From the NCBI RefSeq assembly GCF_023284025.1, contig NZ_JAKIKR010000014.1, positions 1-64,000 on the forward strand: a DNA stretch of 64,000 nucleotides, given 5' to 3'. A model generated the notes under the pieces. It was not told where the DNA came from and made no database searches. It saw only the letters and a list, made by a program, of their open reading frames with translations. Positions within the stretch are counted from its first letter, which is position 1, and each line of letters opens with the position of its first letter. A program made the position numbers and the translations under genes. The DNA is from Shewanella abyssi. Its GTDB lineage: Bacteria; Pseudomonadota; Gammaproteobacteria; Enterobacterales; Shewanellaceae. Shown here one piece after another: positions 55,086-63,835 of this stretch.

Positions 55086-55722
55086 TTTATGTCCCATTTT
55101 ATTATGTCACTCAATACTCTGCTTGAGCGTTTTGAATTAGCTGCAGGTAGTTAAAATGCTGACCCTGTTGGAGTGCAAATCAACGCTGCATTGGCTTGAG
55201 ATAAGAATGACAGGGCATTGAAAATGCTGATGAGAGCTAGCTCAAAGTAATTTTCACCTAAATTATCGCCGTAATGATTCGGCTGGGTATTGGTGTAAAC
55301 TACTGCTAAATGCGTAATGAGTGGCGAATAATGCCTATATTCTTTATTCGTAACAGATGTAATGCTAATTACAGCGTTTTATCCTGTTTATTACTGGCTG
55401 GGTTTATTGATCTAGATCTAATAACGTTATGATGCACAAGAAAAATTGCATATACACCTTTGAATTTTCGATGGAGGATGCATTGCAAGTCAGTTAGTTG
55501 CTCTGAAAATAAGTGAGCAATAAAAACCTACGGGTAATATTGCTATTTAAGATCCCATGCAATAAGCGTAAAGGCTAGAAAAGCAATGATAGGGCCGACA
55601 TTATGAACAGAGTATTAGATCTATTGCATATCTGCTGACAAATAATATTGTGTATTGCCAAATTGTGATTGGCAGGATGTTTGTGCTGTTGTAATTGCAG
55701 TAAAATAGCTTAACGATTTTAT
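55086..55722. other. Divergent regulatory region between the cytochrome operon and the ToxR-like gene
   Basis: About 640 bp with no gene. It contains a perfect TGTAAT-GCTA-ATTACA palindrome (55358-55373) and TTGATCTAGATCTA (55407-55420), close to an FNR/EtrA site (TTGAT-N4-ATCAA, 8 of 10). Confidence 0.55.
55358..55420. promoter_or_regulatory. Palindromes in the cytochrome/ToxR-like divergent region
   Basis: TGTAAT-N4-ATTACA (55358-55373) and an FNR-like TTGATCTAGATCTA (55407-55420). They lie more than 270 bp upstream of the cytochrome start, so assignment as operators is tentative. Confidence 0.35.
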
Positions 55723-56487
55723 ATGGACGCTATTGATATGCGGTTAAAAATCTTTGAATTTGATATTGCCAATAGTCAGTTATTCAATAGTGAAACTCAA
55801 AGTTCAGTACACCTAACACGCACCGAATGCCAGGTGCTTGAACTGTTAGTGACTCACCCCAATCAAGTGATGAGTAAGGGGCAGCTTGCTTGTGCGGGTT
55901 CGCAAACCGCAGTGATGAGCGAATCTGCTGTAGCAAAAGCGGTGTTCACCTTACGAAAGCATTTTGGCGAAGCGCATGCTGAGTTAATTGAGACCTTTCC
56001 TCGCAAAGGTTATCGGTTAAATATAGCAGCGCCTAATGCAAGCTGGTTGCAGCACTCTAAGGCGCGTAAAAAGTACCTTATGTTAACTGTGGCGGCACTT
56101 TTAATTAGCTGTATTGCCGTGGTGACGGCGATGCATCAATACATCTTGTTTAAAGATGTAGATGTACCTATTAAAACCAGTCGTAACATTACCTTGGATA
56201 ATGGCCAGCAACTGATACTTACTTGGTTAGAGTCGCCGAGAATTAGATTACGGCAAGAGGTGTCCGTCGAAGCCAAGGTTGTATTTGCACTAAATCGTTG
56301 CCCGCATTTGACATGGGATAGGGTGTACCTCGCATTTTCAAATGATATGCAGGTGCTTAATGTATCCATGCTCGGCAAAACAGCGAAAGGCGGCACATTG
56401 ATGAGAAACATTAAAACTATCGACTTTAGCTTAAGCCCTGAATTTATTTCAGAAGACTGGCTCAAGGAGGTATCACTCTGTGATTAA
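55723..56487 (+). CDS. ToxR-like membrane-bound transcriptional regulator
   Basis: A 254-aa protein: a winged-helix OmpR/ToxR-type DNA-binding domain in residues 1-105 (VHLTRTECQVLELLVTHPNQVMSK, ESAVAKAVFTLRKHFG, LIETFPRKGYRLN), one transmembrane helix near 118-140 (YLMLTVAALLISCIAVVTAM), and a periplasmic part of about 115 residues. This is the ToxR/CadC/TcpP plan. Its end overlaps the next gene by 8 bases. The start at 55723 has no strong ribosome site; ATG 55738 is possible. Divergence from the cytochrome operon makes that operon a likely target. Confidence 0.85.
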   Translation: MDAIDMRLKIFEFDIANSQLFNSETQSSVHLTRTECQVLELLVTHPNQVMSKGQLACAGSQTAVMSESAVAKAVFTLRKHFGEAHAELIETFPRKGYRLNIAAPNASWLQHSKARKKYLMLTVAALLISCIAVVTAMHQYILFKDVDVPIKTSRNITLDNGQQLILTWLESPRIRLRQEVSVEAKVVFALNRCPHLTWDRVYLAFSNDMQVLNVSMLGKTAKGGTLMRNIKTIDFSLSPEFISEDWLKEVSLCD

Positions 56488-57004
56488 ACAGCTAAAAATA
56501 GTGTTAAGTGGCGGGCTATTGGCGCTAGTCATAGGAATAATTGTTTATCAGCACATTAAGGCAACCGAAGTGGACATTGTGTTGTCATGTCGCAATGAAC
56601 TGGTTGCCATGAATCCCAGAACCAATGTCATTGAACACCACTCAATGATTGCTGATTTTGCCCTGCAAAAACGCTCGGCTAGTATTAGTTATCGATACTT
56701 CACCACCGACGGTATTCCCATTGCTACCCTACAATTAAAGGGCGATGTGCTGAGTGCGAATAAGGACAAGGATATCTATATCCTCAATTTGGTCAGTAGT
56801 GAGCTTATTCGACATAATAGCGAGTTGTCATTGCCTTTACATGGGAGCCATTTGGAAGCGTTCGCCAGTCGCAATATTACCAAGGAAGGGGTGCACAACT
56901 TAACGATTCAAATCGCTAGTCGTAACCAAAGTGAAAATACTGCGCTGTTGTACTTTTTACCGAGCACCAATATCTGCGCCTGTAGTCTAGTCACTATGGG
57001 GTAA
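56480..57004 (+). CDS. ToxS/TcpH-like periplasmic partner of the upstream regulator
   Basis: A 174-aa protein with an N-terminal membrane anchor (residues 8-24) and a periplasmic domain; no domain I can name. Size, anchor and overlap with a ToxR-like gene match ToxS or TcpH, which stabilise their regulators. Sequence likeness is not visible by eye. GTG 56480 has AAGGAGG 9 bases before it, a strong site. Two cysteine pairs (SC RNEL, NICACS) are present. Confidence 0.62.
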   Translation: MIKQLKIVLSGGLLALVIGIIVYQHIKATEVDIVLSCRNELVAMNPRTNVIEHHSMIADFALQKRSASISYRYFTTDGIPIATLQLKGDVLSANKDKDIYILNLVSSELIRHNSELSLPLHGSHLEAFASRNITKEGVHNLTIQIASRNQSENTALLYFLPSTNICACSLVTMG

Positions 57005-57233
57005 TGTTTAATCCAATGGCTAGCTTTAAGCTAGCCATTGCAGCGTTAACTTTGTTCTTTTTCCATCTTTATACTCCTTTGCTATCTTTCTACATTTCAT
57101 CGACTTTGCTGTCGCCGTTACTCATCCTCCAGCGCCTGCGAGATCAACTATAATTTGAGTTAATTGGTTTGTTTTTACATTTCGGTGACTGGAGCTGTTA
57201 GCCGAATGTAAGACACATACGTAGGTAATGATT

Positions 57234-57440
57234 ATGACAGAACTCAAGATTAAGAATGTCGGCAAAGGCTTAGGGCTAGAGTTACCACAAGAGATCATCG
57301 ACCAGCTGCATCTTGGTGCCGGCGACAATATAGCCTTAGAGAAAATGGCCCATGGCTGTTACCGACTCACCTCAAAAAGCGATGAATTGGCGGAGCAGAT
57401 AGCATTAATAGAGGGTTATATGCATGAAGAAGATGCTTAA
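57234..57440 (+). CDS. AbrB/MazE-like DNA-binding protein, solitary antitoxin type
   Basis: A 68-aa protein with the SpoVT-AbrB swapped-hairpin pattern (IKNVGKGLGLELPQEIIDQLHLGAGDNIALEKM) and an acidic tail (EGYMHEEDA). In toxin-antitoxin pairs such proteins precede a toxin gene; none is seen within 300 bp on either side, so it is solitary or an autonomous regulator. ATG 57234 is preferred to ATG 57228, which lies too near the AGGT site. Confidence 0.78.
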   Translation: MTELKIKNVGKGLGLELPQEIIDQLHLGAGDNIALEKMAHGCYRLTSKSDELAEQIALIEGYMHEEDA

Positions 57441-57752
57441 TCCTACCATCTATCCAAATTAAATGGTTAGCGCCGTAAGCGTTCAGCTTTTACGGCGTTT
57501 AATATCTTCTCTACCTAACTACCTAACTACCTAACTACCACCAACAATCTACTCACCCCTTCGATGTCATCGATAAGCAAAATATCCATTAATACCTGTG
57601 GCTGTAATTTGTTGGTTTAATATCAAAGAGGCTAATTTAAAGTAGTATTCGCGAGTAATTAATTACCGTTTATCGATAATTAATTATTGACTAATGTTAA
57701 TGGTATGGGTAGATTTCAGTGTAAATTAGCTTGAGTTAAATAAGGATGTTGA
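57441..57752. other. Intergenic region between the AbrB-like gene and the hydrolase operon
   Basis: About 310 bp. It contains the hairpin above and a run of three ACCTAACT units (57513-57536), otherwise AT-rich with no gene. Confidence 0.55.
57471..57500 (+). terminator. Possible terminator after the AbrB-like gene
   Basis: CGCCGTAAGC (57471-57480), loop GTTCA, GCTTTTACGGCG with one bulge, followed by TTTAAT. Confidence 0.6.
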
Positions 57753-58619
57753 ATGGAACGCGCTGCAAAATACGTTACGCTATTTTTGGGGTTATTGATG
57801 TTGTCGGCTTGTCAGTCTATTTCGGTGACAGAGGAACACTTTTTATATCCTGATGATTCAATTAGTCAGGCGGATGTCGATACTTGGGGACGACAACAAG
57901 CACTTGAATTTATCAGTATCAGTGCGACTGATGGTACTCGATTGAAAGGTGCACTCATCACACAGCCAAACGCTCGTTTCACATTGATCTATTTTGGTGG
58001 GAATCAGTTCAGGTTCGAATCGCAAGGTGGAGCATTGGCAAAAATACTGAGTCAATTCGATAATAACCTGCTGATTATGGATCATCGTGGTTACGGTATG
58101 AGTGAAGGCATACCAAGTATCAGTGCATTGCAAACTGATGCGAGTGATATTTACGACTATGTTAAGTCAGCCCCAAGCTTGGCAAAACTGCCCGTTATCG
58201 CTCATGGGATATCATTGGGCAGCATGATAGCCGGCAGCCTTGCTGATCAGCGGCCAGTCGATGGGTTAGTTTTGGAAGGCTCAACAACTACGGCTAAGGC
58301 GATGATCGACGCACAAGTTCCTTGGTATGCAATGCCTTTTATTGAGCTTGATATTAGCGATGAACTTGCCAAGATTGATAACCTGGCTAACATCGAAAGT
58401 TACTCTGGAGAGTTGCTGGTAATGGTGGGTGAAAACGATAGGACCACTCCTGTTAGCTTATCAAAAACCTTGTATGAAAGTGCGGCAACACCAAACAAAC
58501 AGTTGTTTATCGCCCCAGGTAAAGGACATGGCAATGCGATTAAGTCAGAGCTGTTTTCGGTTCACTATAAAGCCTTTATTGAAAAAGTGCTGTTGGCAGA
58601 CAAGGCCGAAACATTATGA
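57753..58619 (+). CDS. Lipoprotein alpha/beta hydrolase
   Basis: A 288-aa lipoprotein (lipobox MLSAC at residue 20) of the alpha/beta-hydrolase fold. The catalytic triad appears as Ser in HGISLGSM, Asp in GENDRTTPV and His in GKGHGN. An esterase role in the envelope is inferred. The stop overlaps the DUF2975 gene start by 4 bases, and the XRE regulator follows with a 1-base overlap, so it is a tight three-gene operon. Confidence 0.87.
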   Translation: MERAAKYVTLFLGLLMLSACQSISVTEEHFLYPDDSISQADVDTWGRQQALEFISISATDGTRLKGALITQPNARFTLIYFGGNQFRFESQGGALAKILSQFDNNLLIMDHRGYGMSEGIPSISALQTDASDIYDYVKSAPSLAKLPVIAHGISLGSMIAGSLADQRPVDGLVLEGSTTTAKAMIDAQVPWYAMPFIELDISDELAKIDNLANIESYSGELLVMVGENDRTTPVSLSKTLYESAATPNKQLFIAPGKGHGNAIKSELFSVHYKAFIEKVLLADKAETL

Positions 58620-59176
58620 ATAGAATCAAAATACTGAGCTCAATCGTAAAATTCGGGCTCTATTTTACCTTGCTATCTCTACTGTTGAGTTTAGCGATTG
58701 GTATTTTCCATCAAGATCATCATGTCGTTATTGGCGGAGAAGGTGGTATGGAAGTTTGGCTGGGGCTAGATGTTGCTGGCAATTGGAGTGTGTTAGCAGA
58801 GCAATTAGCATTGCATGGATTTAACCAAGTGTTGCTAATGGGGTTAATACAGATAATTCCGTTAGTGATTATTAATTGTGTATTATTACGCTTGTTTAGC
58901 CTGTACCAGCGGGGAAGAGTGTTTGAGTTAGCCAATATTAACTGTTTTCGCTATTTAGGTTGGACTCTGGTGGGACAATTTTTGCTAAACATAATATATC
59001 CACCCATATTGAGCATAATGATGAATAATATGTACTCAGAGCTGACTCTAAAGCGAGCCATTAGCTTTGGAGAAAATGACATCGCAATGCTACTGGTGGG
59101 CTTAATCATCATTGTTATTGCTGAAGTTATGTTGCAAGGGTTATTGCTGCAATCAGAACAAGAGTTAACCATATAG
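58616..59176 (+). CDS. DUF2975 membrane protein
   Basis: A 186-aa protein with four hydrophobic helices (near 15-30, 65-92, 115-135 and 155-175). The distribution and the pairing with a small XRE regulator are typical of DUF2975 proteins. No function is known. It starts ATGA inside the previous stop. Confidence 0.72.
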   Translation: MNRIKILSSIVKFGLYFTLLSLLLSLAIGIFHQDHHVVIGGEGGMEVWLGLDVAGNWSVLAEQLALHGFNQVLLMGLIQIIPLVIINCVLLRLFSLYQRGRVFELANINCFRYLGWTLVGQFLLNIIYPPILSIMMNNMYSELTLKRAISFGENDIAMLLVGLIIIVIAEVMLQGLLLQSEQELTI

Positions 59177-59388
59177 TGGCTATCGTGATAGAGCTTGATG
59201 TGCAGTTGGCTAAACGCAAGATGAAATCGACAGAGCTTGCGGCGGCAATTGGCATCACCCCGCAGAATTTGTCAATTCTTAGATCGGGCAGGGCGAAGGC
59301 TGTTCGCTTTTCAACTCTGGAGGCTATTTGTCGCTATTTAGACTGCCAGCCTGGGGATATATTGCGCTATCAGGATGATCCTGTATAA
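59176..59388 (+). CDS. XRE-family (Cro/CI-type) regulator
   Basis: A 70-aa protein that is nearly all helix-turn-helix: KSTELAAAIGITPQNLSILRSGRAKAVRFSTLEAICRYLDCQPGDILRY. Short forms of this kind pair with DUF2975 genes. GTG 59176 uses the last base of the previous stop. It probably represses its own operon. Confidence 0.9.
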   Translation: MAIVIELDVQLAKRKMKSTELAAAIGITPQNLSILRSGRAKAVRFSTLEAICRYLDCQPGDILRYQDDPV

Positions 59389-59430
59389 CGTCAACCAGCT
59401 TTAACTTGGCCTCGGTATTTTGCTCATGGT

Positions 59431-59705
59431 ATTAATACCAATTCCATTAAATAGTTGCTCATTCAGCGGGAATTAAAATCACTTTAGGCAAGCAAGTGGG
59501 TTGTAGCTAATAGTTATTCTATATCGAGAACCACATGCGCAGTATAAAGTGATTTTAAACCCGCACAACGTGAGCTTCTCAGGACTTTCACTGCTGCGTT
59601 GCATTGTCTTAAAAGGGAATAACCATTTCTTCCACAATGCGCCTGGAATTGAAAGCCCTGAGAGAGCTCTGAATTGATCACATACTTAATGGAATTGGTA
59701 TAAAT
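59431..59705. mobile_element. MITE-like intergenic element (about 275 bp)
   Basis: Terminal inverted repeats: ATTAATACCAATTCCATTAA at 59431-59450 and TTAATGGAATTGGTATAAAT at 59686-59705. Inside lie a second, long inverted repeat (GCGGG-AATTAAAATCACTTTA, 59466-59486, with TAAAGTGATTTTAAACCCGC, 59545-59564) and GCATTGT/ACAATGC (59601-59607 and 59634-59640). There is no coding frame. Such ends are common in Shewanella intergenic repeats, which is an expectation from memory. Confidence 0.85.
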
Positions 59706-59837
59706 CTCAGCGACTTAATTCTTTGACATTCAGCCTATGAGAATAGCTCAAGTGTCCAACTCCTGCATTGACTGTCTATTTACCTCCGTTCTACCCAAAT
59801 CTTGCACTTTCAGGTAGAACGGGGATAAACCCATTGG

Positions 59838-60881
59838 TTATCCATTTTTTATCTGAGCTCGTGCCGGTGTAGGTGTTACACATTCGACTTTATATTTGGC
59901 CGTTACCACCGTTTTAGGTTGCGGCGATAATACCTCTAAACGATACCAACCCTGAATGGCGTTATTAGTACTGGAACCATTAACGGCCAAAGTCTTACTC
60001 GCTTCTGGTTTTGAAATTGTACGGTGCCAACTTCTGACGGCAAGCGTGCTTGCCTTTGTGAACTTGAGTGTGAAGGTTGGCGATATTTTAGCGTCATGAC
60101 TCACGTATCGATATTTCACCGTGCCAGCGCTATTGCTGACGATGCTGCCATTGAACTTGACGCCCGTCGGGCAACTGCCTTTATAGCTGCTAGGGTTCGC
60201 CTTGAAGCTAACGCTCTTGATTAAGGGGATCAGCAGCATGGTGGCCATTTTAGGCTTGGGCTTGGGTATTTTAGTTTCGGCAAGGGCAGAGGCGAGGCAG
60301 GCTATTTTTGCGTTCACCTGGGTACTTTTTGACGAGGTATCTGTAAAGCCAAGACCCGTGGGTTTACAGGTTAAATGATAGCCGACAGTAAAAGCTGCTG
60401 GATAATTAACCTTGAAGCCTTTCGCTAATAAATGGTACTTACTGAGTGTCGGTTCAGAGGATAGCCGTTTGTTCAATTCATTATTGCATACGGTACTAGG
60501 ACTAATATTCTGGCCGTTGGTGTAGCTGTACTGACCTGAAGCCTCTTTGCTATGGGGGATTAAGAAATTAGCAGGCTCTGCGCTGTCACCGACTAATGAA
60601 AATCCTGATACGCTCATCCTGCCTTTATAGGCTTTATTGCCCTTACCTTCATACTTACACTCGGCATTCAAGTTGATTGAAAACTGGCTGATCTTGGTTT
60701 TATCAATCTTATCCCACTTTTCACCAGTACTGGAGTAGACGGTAATTGTCGGCGCTTTGCTAAAGCCATTCGGCGCGGAGATAGACAATTTTTTCACTGA
60801 ATTGGCGTTGGCGTTACTAATGATGAGGGTAAATAGTATCGCCACTATGAGCAATAATGTACTTGGACGTGAATACTGCAT
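59838..60881 (-). CDS. Unrecognised exported protein
   Basis: A 347-aa protein with a signal peptide (LFTLIISNANA-NSV near residue 27). The mature part is Lys/Ser/Thr-rich and beta-rich with several cysteines (ECKYEG, STVCNNEL, LTCKPTG, KIACLAS, GSCPTG, KVECVTP), suggesting disulfides in a secreted protein; strands such as GTVKYRYVSHDAKISPTFTLKFTKA look Ig-like. I do not recognise the family. It stands alone beside the MITE-like element. Confidence 0.72.
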   Translation of the reverse strand: MQYSRPSTLLLIVAILFTLIISNANANSVKKLSISAPNGFSKAPTITVYSSTGEKWDKIDKTKISQFSINLNAECKYEGKGNKAYKGRMSVSGFSLVGDSAEPANFLIPHSKEASGQYSYTNGQNISPSTVCNNELNKRLSSEPTLSKYHLLAKGFKVNYPAAFTVGYHLTCKPTGLGFTDTSSKSTQVNAKIACLASALAETKIPKPKPKMATMLLIPLIKSVSFKANPSSYKGSCPTGVKFNGSIVSNSAGTVKYRYVSHDAKISPTFTLKFTKASTLAVRSWHRTISKPEASKTLAVNGSSTNNAIQGWYRLEVLSPQPKTVVTAKYKVECVTPTPARAQIKNG

Positions 60882-60987
60882 AACAATATTCCTTATTTAG
60901 GAAGCTGATCAGCATTTACAGGTAGGTGTTCATTGGTCGCTATAGGCATTGAGACACTTGAGCATGACTCAATACCCAAGCGGGAGG

Positions 60988-61467
60988 CTAATGGACACTT
61001 TGGTAGCTAAATCGTAAGTGTTTAGCATCTTTAATGAGTCGAATAAATGACTGTCGACTCATGTGTACCAGGCTGCTGTGGTCGCCCGCTTCGAAGTAGA
61101 CCTCCTTGGCGTTGACTAATAGATCATCATAAACGGCTTCTAAGTTATAAACTGCACCAATGGAGGGGATAGCCCCATTCTCACAATCATTAAACATTGG
61201 GTAGATCTGCTGCTCCTTGAGTAGGTGCAGATCTCGGTTTAGCTTGTCACCGAGCGAACGTAAACTGATTTTGTGGTTGGCGGGTAATACTGCCATGACC
61301 TTACGGCCTTCATGATCTTCTAAAATCACTGCCTTAGCGACCTGGGTTGCAGGCACATGAGCCCCAAAGGCTGAGTTAAGTGAGCTTACACTGTGGGGGT
61401 GGGAGACAAGATCGTACTTGACATCGTTTTCCACTAGGTACTTATTTAATCGGTTTGAAATAGTCAT
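60988..61467 (-). CDS. YbaK/ProRS-associated aminoacyl-tRNA deacylase-like protein
   Basis: A 159-aa member of the YbaK/ProX editing superfamily, which deacylates misacylated tRNA. YDLVSHPHSVSS, AKAVILEDHEGRKVMAVLPANHKISLRSL with the catalytic-type lysine in AKAV, and NDCENGAIPSIGAVYNL fit the family. The frame is open from 61485 but ATG 61467 (MTISNRLN) follows AGAGGC. Ser, Ala or Cys specificity cannot be read from sequence. Confidence 0.85.
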   Translation of the reverse strand: MTISNRLNKYLVENDVKYDLVSHPHSVSSLNSAFGAHVPATQVAKAVILEDHEGRKVMAVLPANHKISLRSLGDKLNRDLHLLKEQQIYPMFNDCENGAIPSIGAVYNLEAVYDDLLVNAKEVYFEAGDHSSLVHMSRQSFIRLIKDAKHLRFSYQSVH

Positions 61468-61582
61468 AGTATTGCCTCTTTTCACCGATATGACATTAGC
61501 CCTAATTATAGTTCATGGGCTTTGATATTGTGCTGGGAAGCAGTCATTCCGCTAGTGGTTGGCTAGCTCAGAGGAGGTTTAG

Positions 61583-62953
61583 TTAATCTTGTTGGGAGAG
61601 CTGGCAGCTAAAATTAGCACCGCCTAAGTGGCCGCGACTGACTGATAACTTTCCCTGCATGCGTCTTGCTGCTGCTTTGGCAATAGCCAAGCCAAGCCCT
61701 AAGCCGCCAGTTTGTTGGCTGCGGCTCCTATCTATGCGTGCAAAGGGTAGAAAAATGGTTTCAAATTGTTGGCTATCAATGCCTGGGCCATCATCGTCAA
61801 CACTGATAATGAGCCTGTTGTGGCTAAAACTGGTTGAGACCTCTACTTGAGCATTTGCATACATCAGTGCATTTTTAAACAGATTATCAAACATTAACCG
61901 TAAGTAGGCTGGATCGCATTCAAGCTGAAGCGGCTGCAGATTTAAGTTCACGATGATTCCATTGTCAGTTATTAATTGTTTAACTCGACTCTGCAAATAT
62001 TCATCAAGCTTTATGAGCTGCTTGTTTTGGCTGTCATCTTGATTTGACGCTGCATTTAGCTTTGAGAAGGTCAGCACCTGGCGAGTTAACTTCTCAATAT
62101 CATCGATATAGCTGTCGATGTCATCCAGTAGTTCTAGCGCTTCGTTTTGCAGGCTGCGTTGGCGCAGTAATCCGGTTGCGAGCTGAATTCGACTCAATGG
62201 CGTGCGCATTTCATGGGGCACCGCTTGGGCAAACACTTGATTCTCTTTTACTGTTTCAGTGATGGCATCTGCCATTCGGTTAAAACTGTCTGCCAACTCA
62301 TTCACTGGCTCGGAGTAGCTTTGATTCGCTCTAATATGGAGATTGCCTTTACCAAACTGTTTATTGGTATCGACGAGTTGATTTATCTGCGTCTGTAACC
62401 GCCGCACTGAAAAGTATAGCGTGGTACCTATAGTGATAATCACCACGAGTAACAGTAAATAAGGGATAAACTCTGCGGGATCATTGCGCAATAATTCAAT
62501 AAAACTGCTGCTCTGTTGGCGATAGGGAGCATCAACAAATAAACGGTTTGGCAGACGATCCGCAATCAAAATAGTGCCGTTAGTTTGGTAAAGCGGATAA
62601 ACAGCCAACAGTTGCTCATCCGTTAATTGGTAAATCGATACCCCTGCCATATTACTCAGAAACTCGCAGTTTGAGCAGTCTAGTTCAGCATTCCATTTTG
62701 CTTGCCACGTAATATCGAATTGAGGATGTAGCCCTTGAGAACTATTAATATAGCGCTCCACAGACAAGTGGGTGCGCTGGATGTCTGAGGTGATTTCAAT
62801 AAAAGTTTGATAGCTATCATCATAAAAATCGACTACATCACTTTGCTCTAGAAACTGCTCACTTAAGTACAGAGTTAAGATAATGCTGGCAAATAATGCC
62901 GTTAGCAAACTCAAGTAAAGGCGAGTAAAAAGAGGTGGAAGATAGTTAGCCAT
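61583..62953 (-). CDS. Sensor histidine kinase, RstB-like, with periplasmic CxxC
   Basis: A 456-aa kinase: two helices (about residues 10-30 and 160-183) flanking a periplasmic sensor that contains C93-S-N-C96 (LDCSNCEF), a HAMP segment after residue 184, H247 in the H-box (PHEMRTPLSRIQ), the N-box (LMFDNLFKNALMYA) and G-boxes (DDDGPGID, GGLGLGLAIAK). It phosphorylates the adjacent response regulator; genes overlap by 8 bases. The CxxC may sense redox state or a metal. Confidence 0.92.
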   Translation of the reverse strand: MANYLPPLFTRLYLSLLTALFASIILTLYLSEQFLEQSDVVDFYDDSYQTFIEITSDIQRTHLSVERYINSSQGLHPQFDITWQAKWNAELDCSNCEFLSNMAGVSIYQLTDEQLLAVYPLYQTNGTILIADRLPNRLFVDAPYRQQSSSFIELLRNDPAEFIPYLLLLVVIITIGTTLYFSVRRLQTQINQLVDTNKQFGKGNLHIRANQSYSEPVNELADSFNRMADAITETVKENQVFAQAVPHEMRTPLSRIQLATGLLRQRSLQNEALELLDDIDSYIDDIEKLTRQVLTFSKLNAASNQDDSQNKQLIKLDEYLQSRVKQLITDNGIIVNLNLQPLQLECDPAYLRLMFDNLFKNALMYANAQVEVSTSFSHNRLIISVDDDGPGIDSQQFETIFLPFARIDRSRSQQTGGLGLGLAIAKAAARRMQGKLSVSRGHLGGANFSCQLSQQD

Positions 62954-63632
62954 CGATCAACATGTATCCTTTGTTACGTATCGTTAATATGGTTTTGTAG
63001 GGGGGCGTGTCGTCATTGAGTTTTTTTCTTAGTCCTGAGATCCGCATATCAACTGAACGGTCATTAAAATCATAATCTATGCCTCTTAACGCGCGGCAAC
63101 AATCTTCTCTAGAAACGACGGTGCCAGCATGGGAAGCAAGCAGCAGTAACATATCGTACTCAGCGGTCGTGAGCACAAGTGTTAGATCGTCATAGCTCAC
63201 TATTTGCTTACTGGTGTCAATCATGAGCTGGCCAACTTGTAACTGCTTTTGACTCGGGACGATGGGTTGACTGCGCCTAAGTAAGGCTTCAATTCTGGCA
63301 AGCATCACATGTGGCCGCACAGGCTTAGTGAGGTAATCGTCAGCACCCAGTTTTAGCAGGCTTACCTCGCTGATATCGTCGCTGCAGGCGGTTAACACCA
63401 AGATAGGCCCTCGATAGAATTTACGCACCTGTTTACAAACCGATACACCGTCTAAACCGGGTAACATTAAATCTAGAATGATTAACTCGGGTTGCTCTAA
63501 CCGCACGGCGGTTACTGCGTGTAAGCCATTATTGATAATGTGGGTGCTGTAACCTTCAGCTTCGAGATACATTGCGGTGAGGCGAGAGATCTCTTTATCA
63601 TCTTCAACAATGAGTATATTTGCTTTACTCAC
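62946..63632 (-). CDS. OmpR-family response regulator
   Basis: A 228-aa regulator with an N-terminal receiver (D54 in IILDLMLPGLDG, K in YLTKPV) and a C-terminal winged helix (VSREDCCRALRGIDYDFNDRSVDMRISGLRKKLND, IRNKGYMLI). Located immediately before the kinase gene with which it overlaps. Its divergent neighbour at 63836 is a likely target. Confidence 0.94.
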   Translation of the reverse strand: MSKANILIVEDDKEISRLTAMYLEAEGYSTHIINNGLHAVTAVRLEQPELIILDLMLPGLDGVSVCKQVRKFYRGPILVLTACSDDISEVSLLKLGADDYLTKPVRPHVMLARIEALLRRSQPIVPSQKQLQVGQLMIDTSKQIVSYDDLTLVLTTAEYDMLLLLASHAGTVVSREDCCRALRGIDYDFNDRSVDMRISGLRKKLNDDTPPYKTILTIRNKGYMLIDG

Positions 63633-63835
63633 AACTGTTTACCTTAATATTAACTCTACCAACGTATGATAGAAATGCTGCGCTGACGAGTCTGATTTTA
63701 CAGGATATTGTCACTAAATACAGTTCGCTTACATGTGCTTACATAGCGTGTAATGTGCTTACTTTCTCTTACCCTACGAGCTTAATGGTCATGTTAATTT
63801 TACAGCTCAAATCAAAGAGGTATTAGGAGTAGACT

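Noticed and set aside
57513..57536. ACCTAACT repeated three times
   Set aside because: Too short and simple to be more than slippage; no feature is linked to it.
63620..63826. 68-codon frame upstream of the last lipoprotein
   Set aside because: It covers the divergent promoter region, has low complexity, and lacks a ribosome site.
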